A stretch of 39,074 nucleotides of DNA, taken from a virus. Below are positions 24,301 through 35,997 of the stretch, in pieces; within the stretch, counting starts at the first letter, position 1; every line of letters begins with the position of its first letter. Both the position numbers and the translations under genes were made by a program. Below the pieces are notes generated by a model, which ran no database searches, was not told the origin of the DNA, and saw only the letters and a list, made by a program, of their open reading frames with translations. The stretch is taken from the IMG/VR virus record IMGVR_UViG_3300041926_000003, positions 1-39,074 of that record. One strand, 5' to 3'.

Positions 24301-25366
24301 CAAGCCCTACCACTGGCTCAAAGCGGTGGGCGACCTCAACTACAAGCTGACGAATACTGCGAGCGCATTCCAGCGGGCCATCGCGTACGTGGACGCGCTG
24401 AACAAGATCAAGCGCAAGGGCAGCTTCACGGACCCGGTGACCGGCGAGGTGTCCGAAGTGACCTCCGAAGCCGCCAAGAACGCCGCCATGCAGCACGCCC
24501 TCAGGGTGATGGGTGACCTCAAGGCCATGACGCCACTCGAGCGCGGGGTGTTCTCCAACGTGATGCCCTTCTACGGCTGGACCAAGCACATCTTGAGCTA
24601 CGTCCTGACCTACCCCTCCGACCACCCCTTCCGCGCCCAATTCCTCTCAACCCTGGCCGAGCAGAACAGCGCCGACGTGGCGAGTGGGCTGCCGACCCGG
24701 CTTCAATTCCTCATGTTCTTGGGCTCACCCGACGCCGAGGGCAACGTGAACGCGGTGGACGTGCGCAGCTTCGACCCGCTGCGTGACGTGGCGAACTACG
24801 CCACCCTGTCGGGCCTGATCTCGTCCTTGAACCCGGTCATCACGGCGCCCCTGGCCGCCATCGACCCCTCCATCATCTTCGGGGGCAACCCGCTGTACCC
24901 CAACGTGACTTACGACCAGTTCTACGGCATCGAAGTGGCCGGCTCCCAAGGCTCCCCGTTGAGCGCTGTCGAGCAGGTGGTCCCCCAGGTCACCGCGCTG
25001 GACGCCGCCCTGAACCTCTCGGGGCAGTACAGGAACCTCGCGGCAACCAATCCCAACGACTTCGCCAAGACCATCTTCGAGGCCCTGGAAATCCCCTTCG
25101 CCCAGGTCCAACACCTGAACCTCAAGCAGATCGCAGCCAAGGACGAGATCGCCCGCTACCACGTTGCCAGCACGGCAGCATCGAACGCCTGGCAGAGTGG
25201 TGACTTCGCCGCCATCTCGGGCCTGAGCAGCGTCCCGGACCCCGAGAACGTGGACTACCAGGTGTCGCCCGGCTACCTCCAGAACCTCTACAACAACCTG
25301 TTGACCGAGTACCCCGGCCAGCCACCGAGCGAAACCGCCGTGCCCCCTCCCCCAGCGCCCTTGTAG
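21341..25366 (+). CDS. Giant internal virion/DNA-ejection protein, 1341 aa
   Basis: ATG at 21341 overlaps the upstream stop (TAATG). It is the largest gene, about a tenth of the window. The N-terminus has QGFTQAWNKTAAWAQSQGI. Residues 90-170 include IFTGLAPNHLVANIFDSVKN. The middle is long, charged and helical (e.g. YDRLGDLSAQLRKPKKDGG). A segment with FRFSILGLSPRYTAHVIFGG then TFLLALRSTPRVLEAI near 880-910 is moderately hydrophobic. FSNVMPFYGWTKHILSYVLT around 1070-1090 matches a motif I know from large internal proteins of actinophages. No lysozyme or transglycosylase motif is evident. Like T7 gp16-type proteins it may form part of an ejected trans-envelope conduit. Confidence 0.65.
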   Translation: MPAQQSAIQGFTQAWNKTAAWAQSQGISYKDYYPVYQMDSARLLSNEEPMSNAERTRAILAASDPNNVSPVPGDAPDPANIWGNTITDLKNIFTGLAPNHLVANIFDSVKNAVVHPDTWIAPLEEIASGNWKQGLEQAAGITGGQNILSWLPGVYDLGEYAQGGAAEVLSHPVVSLLDAAPFAPAGRIIDAAADASRVASLADKVGMTADQLRDASLPGIAKSYLLSRQVGDIGFIAKRADSLVDLATGQPLTISQALDKWITANTGMGKTLSALMKGMLNINDTGTDYELALMRPAELAMQVLDPDQQKEVDALLSRTDPRAKGKTSPEITNDDSIDPAVRTAYTEMEKVRAWVSDQALASGSDVAKARPDGSIGIYHTAGEPSPVVKAANDLQAAQDAVVKKMRPGMKITDDMRKWDAQAASLNQAMGQTWAQAQAAVDKIDGTQRYEPVKITEGTKLTKPRYVKIDIKKQAEELLGVHGPGALTSGDDGIVGKIHDAVYQQDFAGVKALSEVALRRLSGNGVKSIDASLDPSFVTLRQQIEALHEYAVKRIERDRQFENLVIRPYGKEAGYGDLRSELKAYFKAKRVFSKAVYDHPTADWIDVVKDQYVKKLMEEEDRYDRLGDLSAQLRKPKKDGGYGWTEDHINRLRSDPRKLAELIRLETDAATVNVLGVDIMDKVDHDRLMNSALEETEKLRASGYEVSYIPHVSDLDIRDTDPGRYGIHLNPKGVERKSSRAFERKLDFVAQRHDVSASLHLAAKEALQLDGTIEFAQHFLTPHMVSYEDAHATIMREFPEAMSGFASDIESAKNVEESILRDRFAMVKFDPQAKFGFTLPSWDPKGMYIPKSIADAVDKMLVKGQFPLDSVYNKITNTFRFSILGLSPRYTAHVIFGGTFLLALRSTPRVLEAIPEAWNIIKDRGDVPRGTFDGATQRGVDPVVYRSFANDTRNVAARSYHTKMGADATRWLAEEHIETVQKVKLAAAKPYHWLKAVGDLNYKLTNTASAFQRAIAYVDALNKIKRKGSFTDPVTGEVSEVTSEAAKNAAMQHALRVMGDLKAMTPLERGVFSNVMPFYGWTKHILSYVLTYPSDHPFRAQFLSTLAEQNSADVASGLPTRLQFLMFLGSPDAEGNVNAVDVRSFDPLRDVANYATLSGLISSLNPVITAPLAAIDPSIIFGGNPLYPNVTYDQFYGIEVAGSQGSPLSAVEQVVPQVTALDAALNLSGQYRNLAATNPNDFAKTIFEALEIPFAQVQHLNLKQIAAKDEIARYHVASTAASNAWQSGDFAAISGLSSVPDPENVDYQVSPGYLQNLYNNLLTEYPGQPPSETAVPPPPAPL

Positions 25367-25399
25367 ACATCTGTCACCCGCTGGGTTACACTGGGGCGC
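25364..25399 (+). promoter_or_regulatory. Leaderless promoter P2 with palindromic operator
   Basis: TAGACA (25364-25369, overlapping the stop of the ejection gene), a 17-nt spacer and TACACT (25387-25392) form the promoter; 7 nt separate it from ATG 25400. The palindrome GTCACCC-GCT-GGGTTAC (25373-25389) overlaps the -10 box exactly as in P1 and P3. No Shine-Dalgarno sequence is present. Confidence 0.8.
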
Positions 25400-25543
25400 A
25401 TGAAGTCCGTCAAGCGATGCGAGAAGTGCACGCGCAAGCTGGTCGAGCAGAACACGTCGCCCGATGACCCCGACCTGTGCCGTGAGTGCTTCGGCTACCT
25501 CCACCGGCTCGACCACGTCCGTATGCCCTACGCCGACCGATGA
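25400..25543 (+). CDS. Small zinc-ribbon protein, 47 aa
   Basis: ATG at 25400 is fixed by the leaderless promoter. The product has KRCEKCTRKLVEQ and DLCRECFGYLHRL, two CxxC knuckles about 19 residues apart, making a four-Cys zinc ribbon. Its length is that of a minimal ribbon domain. It is first in a three-gene set with a ribbon-helix-helix-like protein. The role is unknown; nucleic acid binding is plausible. Confidence 0.7.
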   Translation: MKSVKRCEKCTRKLVEQNTSPDDPDLCRECFGYLHRLDHVRMPYADR

Positions 25544-25833
25544 GGCCACGGCACACCAGACGCACCGACGCCAGCCTCAACGGACCCTCTATCCAGCGCT
25601 CTCTCCGTCTGCCCGAAGCGCAGGTCAAGCTGGTCCAGCGGGCCATCGACAACGGCATCCCCGAGATTCACACGCTGACCGACGCCGCCACCGACGCCCT
25701 GTGGCTGTGGCTGTACGAGACCAAGGCGCTGGAGATGAACGGGCACACGCCCGAACCGGCACTCGCCGCCCGTCCGAAATTTTCTGACGTGGACCTCGAC
25801 GCCCTCGACGAGGAAGAGGAAGATGGCATTTGA
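25540..25833 (+). CDS. Ribbon-helix-helix-like small DNA-binding protein, 97 aa
   Basis: ATG at 25540 overlaps the previous stop as ATGA. A basic N-terminus (MRPRHTRRTDASLNGP) precedes IQRSLRLPEAQVKLVQRAID and then HTLTDAATDALWLWLYET. This beta-strand/helix/helix layout is that of Arc/MetJ-type ribbon-helix-helix repressors. The C-terminus is acidic (DLDALDEEEEDG). Such proteins bind palindromic operators as dimers, so it is a candidate regulator of the palindromes in promoters P1-P3. The family call is tentative. Confidence 0.5.
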   Translation: MRPRHTRRTDASLNGPSIQRSLRLPEAQVKLVQRAIDNGIPEIHTLTDAATDALWLWLYETKALEMNGHTPEPALAARPKFSDVDLDALDEEEEDGI

Positions 25834-26284
25834 GGTCGAGGAGTCGATCGACATCCTCATCGAATGGGACCGGCCGAAACCAGAAATCCCGCTGAATCTC
25901 AGACAGAGCGAGAAGGTCTGGTACAAGCGCCTCAAGCCGATGATCCGCCACCCCGGTCGGCGGGCGCGGGTGGTGCGCGACATCGAGTCCGGCCTCAAGG
26001 CCAGAATCGTGAAGCAGAACATCGACCGCTCCCTGTGGGGGAACGACTCCTATCAGAACTGGAAACTGGAGACCGCCAAGGAGGACGACGGCACCTGGGG
26101 CCTCTACGCCACCTATCTGGGCCGTTTCTCCGAGGTGGAGCACGCCGCGCGGGTACGAAAGCGTGAGGACAACGGGGCCAGGACCAAGCGCAACATGCGG
26201 CTGGCGAAGCTGAACAAGGCGGAGCGGCTCAGGCGGTCGAGCCTGGCCGCCAGTATCAGACCTCCCATCGTCCACCCCGACTAA
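25823..26284 (+). CDS. Hypothetical basic 153-aa protein
   Basis: ATG at 25823 lies inside the 3' end of the upstream gene (11-nt overlap), with GAGGAAGAGGAA just upstream. The product is basic and helical: SEKVWYKRLKPMIRHPGRRA, then ARIVKQNIDRSLWG, and a Lys/Arg-rich end (RTKRNMRLAKLNKAERLRR). Basic charge and operon position suggest nucleic acid binding or a virion role. No family is recognised. Confidence 0.6.
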   Translation: MAFEVEESIDILIEWDRPKPEIPLNLRQSEKVWYKRLKPMIRHPGRRARVVRDIESGLKARIVKQNIDRSLWGNDSYQNWKLETAKEDDGTWGLYATYLGRFSEVEHAARVRKREDNGARTKRNMRLAKLNKAERLRRSSLAASIRPPIVHPD

Positions 26285-26296
26285 TGTGGCGGCTCT

Positions 26297-26629
26297 ATGG
26301 CCGCAGTCGGTGGAGAAATTACGGTTGGCACCTCAGCCACCTTGATCTTTGAGTTGATCGACGAGCTGACCTGGTACACGCTGAGCAACCCGGCGTTCAA
26401 CGTGCTCAAGGCCAACACGCCCGAGGACCCGGTCCCGCTGCTGATCGTGATCCCGAGCGGCTCGACCGTCTACCTCGGCGGGGCCGGGGTCACGTCCTCA
26501 TCCACCGGAGTCGGCTGCCCCGTGGTCGGCCCCATCATCTTGCCCTACAACGCCGTGGGCTCGGACTCTCTTTACGGCGTGGTCGCTTCCTCGACCGCCA
26601 CGGTGGGCCTGCTAATTCAGAGGCAATAG
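26297..26629 (+). CDS. Small beta-rich structural protein, 110 aa
   Basis: ATG at 26297. The product begins [20 protein letters not shown] and appears all-beta, with [20 protein letters not shown] and [19 protein letters not shown]. Small proteins with this GxxVTVGTxAT opening are often phage head or tail accessory proteins. It is the first gene of the fibre region and ends 2 nt before the first collagen-like gene. No clear ribosome binding site is seen. Confidence 0.6.
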   Translation: MAAVGGEITVGTSATLIFELIDELTWYTLSNPAFNVLKANTPEDPVPLLIVIPSGSTVYLGGAGVTSSSTGVGCPVVGPIILPYNAVGSDSLYGVVASSTATVGLLIQRQ

Positions 26630-26631
26630 TC

Positions 26632-27720
26632 GTGGCCTTCGGCGGCGGCGCAGCGGGGTTCGGAGGCGTCTCGGGCGGTACGGGTGGTGGCGGAGGTGGG
26701 GCTACCGGTCCCACGGGTCCGACCGGTCCTGCGGGAGCAACAGGCGCCACGGGTCCAGCAGGAGCGACGGGGGCAACTGGACCGACCGGAGTCGCGGGCG
26801 CAGTCGGCGCCACCGGCCCCACCGGAGTAGGCACTACGGGAGCGACCGGACCTACGGGCGTCGGGACAACTGGCGCAACTGGCGCCACGGGTCCGACCGG
26901 AGTAGGGACAACTGGCGCCACGGGACCGACTGGTGGCACAGGCGCGGCCGGTGCGGTAGGGGCGACTGGTCCCACGGGCGCTACCGGCCCCGCAGGAGCG
27001 ACGGGTGCGACTGGGCCGACCGGATCGAGTGGGGCCAACCTGGCAGCGCCTGTCATCTTCACGAGCACCGGCACCTGGACACCGTCTACGACGGGTAACG
27101 CCATTTTCAAGGCGCTGGTGGTCGGCGGCGGGGGAGGCGGGAGCGCAGGCAGTTCATCCACCGGTGGCTACGGCGGTGGTGGAGGGGAGGTGCTGATCGA
27201 CTACTACCTCGGCAACGTCACCGGCAGCCAGACGGTCACCATCGGCGCGGGTGGCGCGGCGGCAAACAGTGGCGTGGCCACGTCCATTGGCGCGCTCGTG
27301 GCGGCACAGCCCGGCAGCAGTATCTTCGGCGGAGACGGTGTCCTGAATGGCATCCAAACCGCAGCAGGCGTGGGGGGGGCGGGAGGGACAACCAGCGGGG
27401 CTGGGACCAAGGGCGGCCCAGGAGTGATGCGCTACGGAAGCGGCGGCGGCGGCGGTGGCGGGCCGAGCTCGGCGGCTGGCGGCGGGAGCGGCGGCAACTC
27501 GCAGTTCGACGCGGCGGGCGGTACGGGCGCAGCGCTCGGTGGTGGTGGAGGCGGATCGGGCAAGGTGGCCGGAAACAACGGCTCGGCGGGAGTTGGCGGA
27601 GCTGGGGCGACGGGCACGGCCAACACCGGCTGCGGTGGTGGCGGTGGTGGAGCGGGGACTTCGGGTGGAGCGGGCGGCACGGGCGGCTCGGGGTACGTGA
27701 TCATCTACCAGGTCAGCTGA
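26632..27720 (+). CDS. Collagen-like fibre with Gly-rich adhesin-like C-terminus, 362 aa
   Basis: GTG at 26632. A short Gly-rich head (about 23 residues) precedes a collagen-like stretch at residues 24-136 made of GPT/GAT/GPA triplets. A linker ([18 protein letters not shown]) and then a domain with many poly-Gly runs follow (for example [20 protein letters not shown] and [17 protein letters not shown]). Collagen-like repeats form trimeric stalks in phage fibres. Poly-Gly sandwich domains form the tips of some adhesins such as S16-type gp38. It is probably one of two related receptor-binding fibres. The stop overlaps the next ATG. Confidence 0.8.
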   Translation: MAFGGGAAGFGGVSGGTGGGGGGATGPTGPTGPAGATGATGPAGATGATGPTGVAGAVGATGPTGVGTTGATGPTGVGTTGATGATGPTGVGTTGATGPTGGTGAAGAVGATGPTGATGPAGATGATGPTGSSGANLAAPVIFTSTGTWTPSTTGNAIFKALVVGGGGGGSAGSSSTGGYGGGGGEVLIDYYLGNVTGSQTVTIGAGGAAANSGVATSIGALVAAQPGSSIFGGDGVLNGIQTAAGVGGAGGTTSGAGTKGGPGVMRYGSGGGGGGGPSSAAGGGSGGNSQFDAAGGTGAALGGGGGGSGKVAGNNGSAGVGGAGATGTANTGCGGGGGGAGTSGGAGGTGGSGYVIIYQVS

Positions 27721-29278
27721 TGCCGGTAGGCGGCGGCAGCGGGTGGGGAGCGATAGGCGGTGGAGGGATTGGGCCAACCGGCCCCTCGGGTCCCTCAGGC
27801 GGCCCGACAGGTCCAACGGGAGCAACCGGAGCCACCGGGCCGACCGGCCCAACAGGTGCCACGGGCGCGACGGGGCACACAGGCGGCACCGGCGCGCCGG
27901 GTCAGACCGGGGCGGGTGTCACGGGAGCCACCGGCCCGACCGGCCCTACGGGCGTAGGCGCGACTGGCCCGACAGGTCCGAGTGGCCCCACGGGGGCAAC
28001 CGGCCCCTCGACCCTCAGCGGGGACGTGACGACAGCAGGCACCGTCGCAACGCTTCAGGGCACGGTCAACGTCGAGAACATCATGCGGGCGCAGACGGAC
28101 CAGATGAACCCTCCGTTGTCGTCGAAGGACTGGAACTACCAGAACCAGTTCAATGCGGCGGGCATCTCGGGCCACGGTCCGATCGTCGTCGAGACAGCCA
28201 CGGCGGCCAACGGCTCGATCGCCATCATGTACAACTCGACGGGCGGCGTCGTCGCCATCGAATTCTTCGCCAACTCGGGCGATTCGGTACCCGCCTTCGC
28301 CCTCGCTCCCTCCACCGGATTCGTGGTGAACGTCAGCGCCGGGCCTGGTGGAACCGGACCATTGGACACATTCATGGACCGGGGCGGGCCGGGGGTGTGG
28401 AACTTTTCAGGAGGCAATCTTTCCGGGGTGGCACCCGGTGTGGTCGGCACCGACGTACCCAATATGAGCCAGATGCCCGGCGTCCTCGCCCTCGTCACCC
28501 CTGGCTCAGGCACCGTCACGCCCGCTACCACCGGGGTGTATCAGGTGGTCTGCATCGGCGGTGGCGGATCGGGTGGTGGGGGAGGATCGGCCTCGTCCAA
28601 CACCGTTGCTCAAGGCGGGGGTGGGGGCGGGGGGCAGGGAGAGATCAAGATGACGATCATGGCCCTGGTCGCCAGCACCTCCTACAGCTACACGACCGGA
28701 GCGGGCGGAGCATCGGTGGCCGGCGGCGCGGCGGGCGGGAACGCGGGGACCAACGGCAACAACGGAGGCAACAGCCAGTTCATCGGCCCCTTCACCATTG
28801 CCGCCGCCGGGGGGTCTGGCGGGACGGCGTCTTCGTCGAACACGACGACAGCAGGAGCGGGCGGGCTGTACGCGGGAACCGGTACCTCGATCACTGCGGC
28901 AGCGGCAGGTTCGGGCGGAGTGGGCGGAGTGGGGGGTGGGTTTCTCGCCAATGGCTTCGGGGGCGGCGGCGCGGTCGGCCTCAACGGCGGCGGCGGTGGG
29001 GGGGGAGGTGGTGCGGGGACCACGGGAACCTCTGGACTCGGCGGCAGTGGGGGAACGGGAGGCTCGGTCGCCGTCGCTGGTGGAGGCGCGGGAGGCAATG
29101 CCGGCGGCTCGGCCACGTCGACCGGGACCGCGGGAACAGCAGGGGCGAACGACACCGGAGCAGGAGGTGGAGGCGGAGGTGGTGGGGCGTATGCCTCCAC
29201 TCACGGAGCGGGTGGAGCGGGTGGAGCGGGTGGAGGCGGCAACGTGATCATCATCGGACCTTTGACCGGAGTATCGAT

Positions 29279-29282
<4 letters not shown>
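27720..29282 (+). CDS. Second collagen-like fibre with poly-Gly C-terminal domain, 520 aa
   Basis: ATG at 27720 overlaps the previous TGA's last base. The head is Gly-rich ([20 protein letters not shown]), collagen-like triplets run from about residue 17 to 97, and then [19 protein letters not shown] opens a beta domain. Residues 115-250 include [20 protein letters not shown]. Residues 275-515 are a poly-Gly-rich domain (for example [16 protein letters not shown]) related in style to that of the preceding gene. The two look like diverged paralogues. The last residues [12 protein letters not shown] mirror VIIYQVS of the first. It probably forms a trimeric receptor-binding fibre. Confidence 0.8.
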
Positions 29283-31421
<2,139 letters not shown>

Positions 31422-31422
<1 letters not shown>

Positions 31423-33152
31423 TGCCCACCATCGTCATGGAGGGGGTGATCGACTCGGTCCAGGTGACCGGGCGCATCTTCAACCCTCCCGGCTTCCCGC
31501 TGGCCAACAACACGGACATCCTCGCGACGGGAGCCACGGCGGCCTACACGATGCCGAGCAAGTACCGCTCGACCAAGGACACCGCCATCATCGGGGTGGC
31601 GTTGCTCAGCGGGACCGACATCGTCACCGGGGTGAGCTCGAGCAACGGCCAGAGCGGGGCGTGGAGCTTCCAGACCCGCACCTCGAATGCCACCAACGGC
31701 CTCGACGTGGAGATATGGACCGCTCCGGTCACCGCTACGACGACGGCCGATGTCGTCGACCTGACCTTCACCGCCTCGGTCGAATACAACATCTGGGGCG
31801 ACTCACGGGCCTGCAACTTCGGGAGCTACTGGTCCTTCACCGCGGGGATTTCCATCTCGACCGCGGACGTGACCACCATCGACCTCCCCTCGATCACCGC
31901 TCCCACGACGACGAACCCCTTGGGCTGGTGGGGATTGGCCATCGTCAGCGGTACGGCGTCGGCCTCGACCACCTCGGGCTACAGCTCCATCACATCGACG
32001 GTCTCGGGCAACGTGGAGGTCTACAACAACGTCATCGCCTCCGGCTCCACTCCCGTCGTCACCGCTCCGTCGTCGCCGGGCTTCTACCAGTGCGTGGGCA
32101 TCGTGCTGGAGAACACCACCACCCCCCCACCACCCAATCCTCCGAGCGTGACGGGTGTCTCCCCCGGCTCAGGCATCAACTCGGGCGGGACAACGGTCGT
32201 CATCAACGGCAACAATCTGGCCACGACCAACGCGGTCAAGTTCGGCACCGTGGCAGCCGCCAGCTTCTCGGGTGCCACGTCCACCTCGGTCAACGCCATC
32301 TCCCCGGCCGGGACCGCGGGCAAGACCGTCGATGTGCGGGTCACCACGCCGGTCGGCACCTCGCCCATCGTGACCGGGGACGAGTTCACCTACACGTCCT
32401 CTACCAATCCAAGCGGCCAGTCTCCTCCGGTCGTCGGAACCACCGACCCGGCTACCGGTTGGACGTGGCAGTTCGTTGACGACTTCGTGGTCCCCGGTCC
32501 GAGCGGGGACTGGAGCGGCTTCTACGGCGGCACTGGCTGGACCCCGAATGACAACGGCGGGGGTGGATTCTACGGTCCCTATGGTTCGGTGCCCGGTAAC
32601 TCGCTGATGGTCATGACCTGTAATGAGACGCCCGATTTCGGGGATGGCCCCTACGCCGGGGCTGGGATCAAGACCAACGCCACCTACACGCAGTGTCACA
32701 TCCAGGTGATGATGAGGCGCACCCTCGGGGTTGGGATTACCTGCGTGGCCGGGATCATCAACGCTACCGAAAACGATTTCTATGAGGACGAGAACAACCC
32801 CTCCAGCTCGTTCTGCACCTACAACCAGGCCACCTGGCACTGGAATAACGACAACGACCAGGTCACGGCAATCCAGGAGGGCACCGACGCCACCCAGTGG
32901 AACATCACCGAGACCATCATGACCAACGACCAAATAACGTGGCTGGTCAACGGTGGAACGTGGACGAACCAGGGCGGCAATGCCAACAACCCGCTCGACC
33001 TCACCAGCTTGCCCGATCAGCCGGCCTCGCCACAACCCGGAACTCTGTTCCTCCAGATCGAGAACGGTGACCCTGGCGGCTTCCCCACCGACGACACGAC
33101 ACCGGCCACGGTGACTTTCTACATCGACTGGGTGGCGATCTCAGCGCCATGA
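31422..33152 (+). CDS. TIG-domain protein with GH16-like C-terminal domain, 576 aa
   Basis: ATG at 31422 overlaps the previous stop (TGATG). Residues 1-235 are a beta-rich domain (TDILATGATAAYTMPSKYRS...). Residues 241-325 are an IPT/TIG immunoglobulin-like domain (VTGVSPGSGINSGGTTVVIN). Residues 345-576 resemble a GH16/laminarinase jelly roll. The sequence ENDFYE has E450, D452 and E455 in the ExDxxE catalytic pattern, ITWLVNGGTW fits the following conserved strand, and VTFYIDWVAIS fits the last strand. It may cleave or bind a beta-glucan or other surface polysaccharide. Activity is inferred only. Confidence 0.7.
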
Positions 33153-33211
33153 GAATCCACCTCCCGAGCCTCCCGCACACCGAGACCACCAAGGAGTACT
33201 CCCGCAAGTGA
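33149..33211 (+). pseudogene. Relic N-terminus of a glycosyltransferase gene (20 codons)
   Basis: ATG at 33149 is coupled to the upstream stop (ATGA) and reads [20 protein letters not shown] to TGA 33209. It aligns without gaps to residues 4-21 of the following glycosyltransferase ([18 protein letters not shown]), with 12 of 18 residues identical, but its codons are GC-rich like the rest of the phage. The stop overlaps the GTG of the next gene (GTGA). It looks like the surviving start of an original phage glycosyltransferase, now perhaps serving as a translational leader. Confidence 0.6.
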
Positions 33212-34272
33212 CCCCGTTTCGTTTTCATATCCCTGGATTACCTCATACGCAGACCACAAAGGCTTACTCCTGGGATGCATTTAGCGAAAAGATGCGGAAG
33301 TTCGCTGACCAGATGACCAGCCTTGGCCATGAGGTTTACCTGTACGGAGGCGAGCACAATGAGGCCGCCTGCGTTGAGAACGTCACGGTAATCTCGGAGC
33401 AGGAACAGGAGGACTTCTTTGGGACTAACCGGGTGCCCGTCTTTGGCTCTGAGTTGCCGGAGTGGAAGCTGTTCAACGAGCGCTGCATTGACGCCATTTC
33501 CACACGTTACGCGGCGACGGACTTTCTCTGTCTGACCGGGGGCCTGGCCCACAAACCCATTTCGGATGCCTTTCCTGAAATGACTGCTTGTGAGCAAGGC
33601 GTCGGTTATGAGGGGGTGTTTACCCGATTTCGGATCTTCGAGAGCTATGCCTGGATGCATACCATTTATGGGGCAACAATGGGAGCCGGTGCCGCCGATG
33701 GGAACTTTTACGATGATGTGATCCCAGGGAGCTTTGAGGTAGAGGACTTCCCCATGGGCGCCGGTGAAGGTGGATACCTGCTCTACCTGGGCAGGCTTAC
33801 GGCGCGCAAGGGCTTGCAGGTCGTAGCAGATGTGATCAAGCGAACCGGGCTTGATTTAGTCGTGGCGGGAGTCGGGGACGCCGAGCACCTTCTGCCGGCG
33901 ACGGCGGACTTCAGGGGCACGGTGTTCGCCAAGGAGCGGGCCGAGCTGATGGGACACGCGCGGGCATTGATATGTCCGACGATCTATGTGGAACCTTTCG
34001 GATGTGTCGCGGCGGAAGCTCAAATGTGTGGCACCCCCGTCATAACTGTTCCTTGGGGCGGGTTTACCGAAACGGTCGAAGGGGGCAAGACTGGGTTTCA
34101 CTGTCATACCCTGGCCGACTTCTGCCGCGCTGCTGAGCAGGCCGAGTCCCTTGATCGTTCTTACATCCGTGAGCGTGCCGTAGAGCTGTATTCAACTGAC
34201 ACGGTGAAATACCAGTATGAAGACTATTTCCGGCGTCTGGCCGGCCTTCGGGGCGAAGGATGGTACGCCTGA
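33208..34272 (+). CDS. GT4-type glycosyltransferase, probably acquired
   Basis: GTG at 33208 overlaps the preceding TGA. The 354-aa protein is a GT-B enzyme of the GT4 group. The N-terminal Rossmann half begins [20 protein letters not shown] and includes [15 protein letters not shown]. The C-terminal half has [19 protein letters not shown] and [20 protein letters not shown], containing the E262-x7-E270 motif that contacts the nucleotide-sugar. It would transfer a sugar to phage DNA, virion or host surface glycan. Codon third positions are visibly richer in A/T than in flanking genes, which indicates recent acquisition. Confidence 0.88.
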   Translation: MTPFRFHIPGLPHTQTTKAYSWDAFSEKMRKFADQMTSLGHEVYLYGGEHNEAACVENVTVISEQEQEDFFGTNRVPVFGSELPEWKLFNERCIDAISTRYAATDFLCLTGGLAHKPISDAFPEMTACEQGVGYEGVFTRFRIFESYAWMHTIYGATMGAGAADGNFYDDVIPGSFEVEDFPMGAGEGGYLLYLGRLTARKGLQVVADVIKRTGLDLVVAGVGDAEHLLPATADFRGTVFAKERAELMGHARALICPTIYVEPFGCVAAEAQMCGTPVITVPWGGFTETVEGGKTGFHCHTLADFCRAAEQAESLDRSYIRERAVELYSTDTVKYQYEDYFRRLAGLRGEGWYA

Positions 34273-35960
34273 TGCCGCCGATTCCCAAGCCCATCCAGTC
34301 CTTCGGGCTGGGAGAACTGCTCGACGCCATTCTCCAAGCGCTCAACGAGAGCCAGCAGGGCGAGCAGGGACCGACCGGGGCCACGGGTGCAACAGGCCCC
34401 ACCGGTCCGAGCGGCCTGCAGGGGGCGACCGGCCCGCAGGGTGTCACGGGACCATCGGGTGGGCCGACCGGGCCGACCGGACCCTCCGGAGCGACCGGGC
34501 CGACCGGTGTGAGTGGGGCATCGGGTGCGCCCGGTGGGCCTACGGGGGCGACTGGACCCGCTGGTCCGATCGGAGCGACCGGTGCGACCGGGCCTGGTGG
34601 GGATGCGGTGCTCGTCTTCTCGCCGCTCAACTACGGGGCGGTGGGAGACGGCATCCACGACGACTCGAACGCAGTCATCGCCGCCATGGACGCCGCGGCG
34701 GCGGCTGGCGACGGCATCGTGTGGTTCGGCCCGCTGGCGAACGGCCTGCCTGCGAACTACCTGCTCACCGAGGAATTCGTCCTGCCCGTGTCGTCCAACC
34801 CCTCGATCTACCAGCCCTTCACCTCCAACATCTACACCGCCTCGGGGATCACCTGGGCCGGACCGGCCATCTCGGCCAACCCCCGAGGCGACGCGCCGGT
34901 CGGGGCCACCCAGATCACGTACAAGACCACCACCAGCCAGACCATGATCCTCGGCTTCGGTGAGGGCAGCTTCACCATGAAGAACATCACCTGGGTCGAC
35001 AAGTCCCCGAGCAACGTCAACAACGCCGTGGCGTACTTCACCAACACCGTGCCGACCATCGAGGGCAACACCTTCGTCGGCAACAACACCTTCACCAGCT
35101 GCGGGACCGATGTCATCTTCTTGGGGTCGGCAACAGCCACGTCGGCCAACGGCTCGTCCAACGCCATCTTCCAGGGCTACGGGGCCTCGATCACCAACAA
35201 CCGCTGCCAGGGCATCCGCCGGCTGCTCTACGCCTCCACGGCGGCAAACGGCTTGTGGGTGTGGAACAACAACATGTACAACACCTGCGGCACCAACCTG
35301 GCCCTCGACGCCCCCATTGTCCTCATCGGGACCTCGTCATTCCCGATCTCGGGCTGTGTGATCGGGGCCAACACCTTGGAGATGACCGGCGGCAACACCA
35401 GCGGGGGCACCCAGCAGAACGGCTATGCCTACGGCATCTCGTGCTACCGCGCCTCGCGGAACACGTTCGTGGGCAACGGCATCTGGGACGTGGCCGGGTC
35501 CACCAGCTTCGTGGCGGGGCTGTTCTTCGACCTCTACTCCACCGGCAACATCGTCATCGAGGGCGAGCGCGAGCCGGGTTATCTGTGGGCGACCGGCTAC
35601 ACCGAGGGCCAGACCTGTACCCGCGCCCAGGCCCAGGTCCTGGCCAACTCCCCGACCATCATCGGCACTCCCATCGAGGTCGAGAACGGCGGCCAGTTCG
35701 TCCAAGCCTTCTACCAGAGCGTCACGACCAATTCAGGCGGCGATGCCGACCTCGTTTTCCCGGTCGCCTTCTTGAACTCGGTGAGCTCGGTCCAAGCCAC
35801 CATCTACGGCGGCACCGGAGGGGACTCGCGCGTGTGCTGGGTGGGCCAGATATTCGACATGCAGACCTCGGCCTGCGGGGTCTACATCCAAGCCCCGGCC
35901 GGGTCGCCGGCGAACGAGAACGCCACCTTCACCCTCAGCTGCACCGCCTGGGGCACCTAG
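34272..35960 (+). CDS. Collagen-stalked beta-helix tailspike, 562 aa
   Basis: ATG at 34272 overlaps the glycosyltransferase stop (TGATG) and is preferred to the in-frame ATG at 34260. The head [20 protein letters not shown] repeats the anchor of the fibre at 30451. Residues 33-113 are collagen-like triplets. From residue 120, [16 protein letters not shown] is the signature opening of pectate-lyase-3/right-handed beta-helix tailspikes, and repeated Asn-ended coils ([27 protein letters not shown]) continue the helix. A last beta domain ends the protein. It is probably a trimeric polysaccharide-binding or depolymerising spike; catalytic residues cannot be assigned. Confidence 0.85.
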   Translation: MPPIPKPIQSFGLGELLDAILQALNESQQGEQGPTGATGATGPTGPSGLQGATGPQGVTGPSGGPTGPTGPSGATGPTGVSGASGAPGGPTGATGPAGPIGATGATGPGGDAVLVFSPLNYGAVGDGIHDDSNAVIAAMDAAAAAGDGIVWFGPLANGLPANYLLTEEFVLPVSSNPSIYQPFTSNIYTASGITWAGPAISANPRGDAPVGATQITYKTTTSQTMILGFGEGSFTMKNITWVDKSPSNVNNAVAYFTNTVPTIEGNTFVGNNTFTSCGTDVIFLGSATATSANGSSNAIFQGYGASITNNRCQGIRRLLYASTAANGLWVWNNNMYNTCGTNLALDAPIVLIGTSSFPISGCVIGANTLEMTGGNTSGGTQQNGYAYGISCYRASRNTFVGNGIWDVAGSTSFVAGLFFDLYSTGNIVIEGEREPGYLWATGYTEGQTCTRAQAQVLANSPTIIGTPIEVENGGQFVQAFYQSVTTNSGGDADLVFPVAFLNSVSSVQATIYGGTGGDSRVCWVGQIFDMQTSACGVYIQAPAGSPANENATFTLSCTAWGT

Positions 35961-35997
35961 TCCACGAATCACCCGATCCGAAGGGATAACCTAAGCC

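Noticed and set aside
26535-27161. Minus-strand frames rich in Pro/Val/Ala opposite the collagen-like genes (also opposite 30451, 34272)
   Set aside because: They are reverse complements of the Gly-X-Thr repeats (GPVAPV patterns), not independent genes.
27743-29278. Long continuous frame upstream of the hydrolase
   Set aside because: It is the +2 shadow of the collagen-like fibre gene, with Arg-rich low-complexity translation; the hydrolase starts at the coupled ATG 29279.
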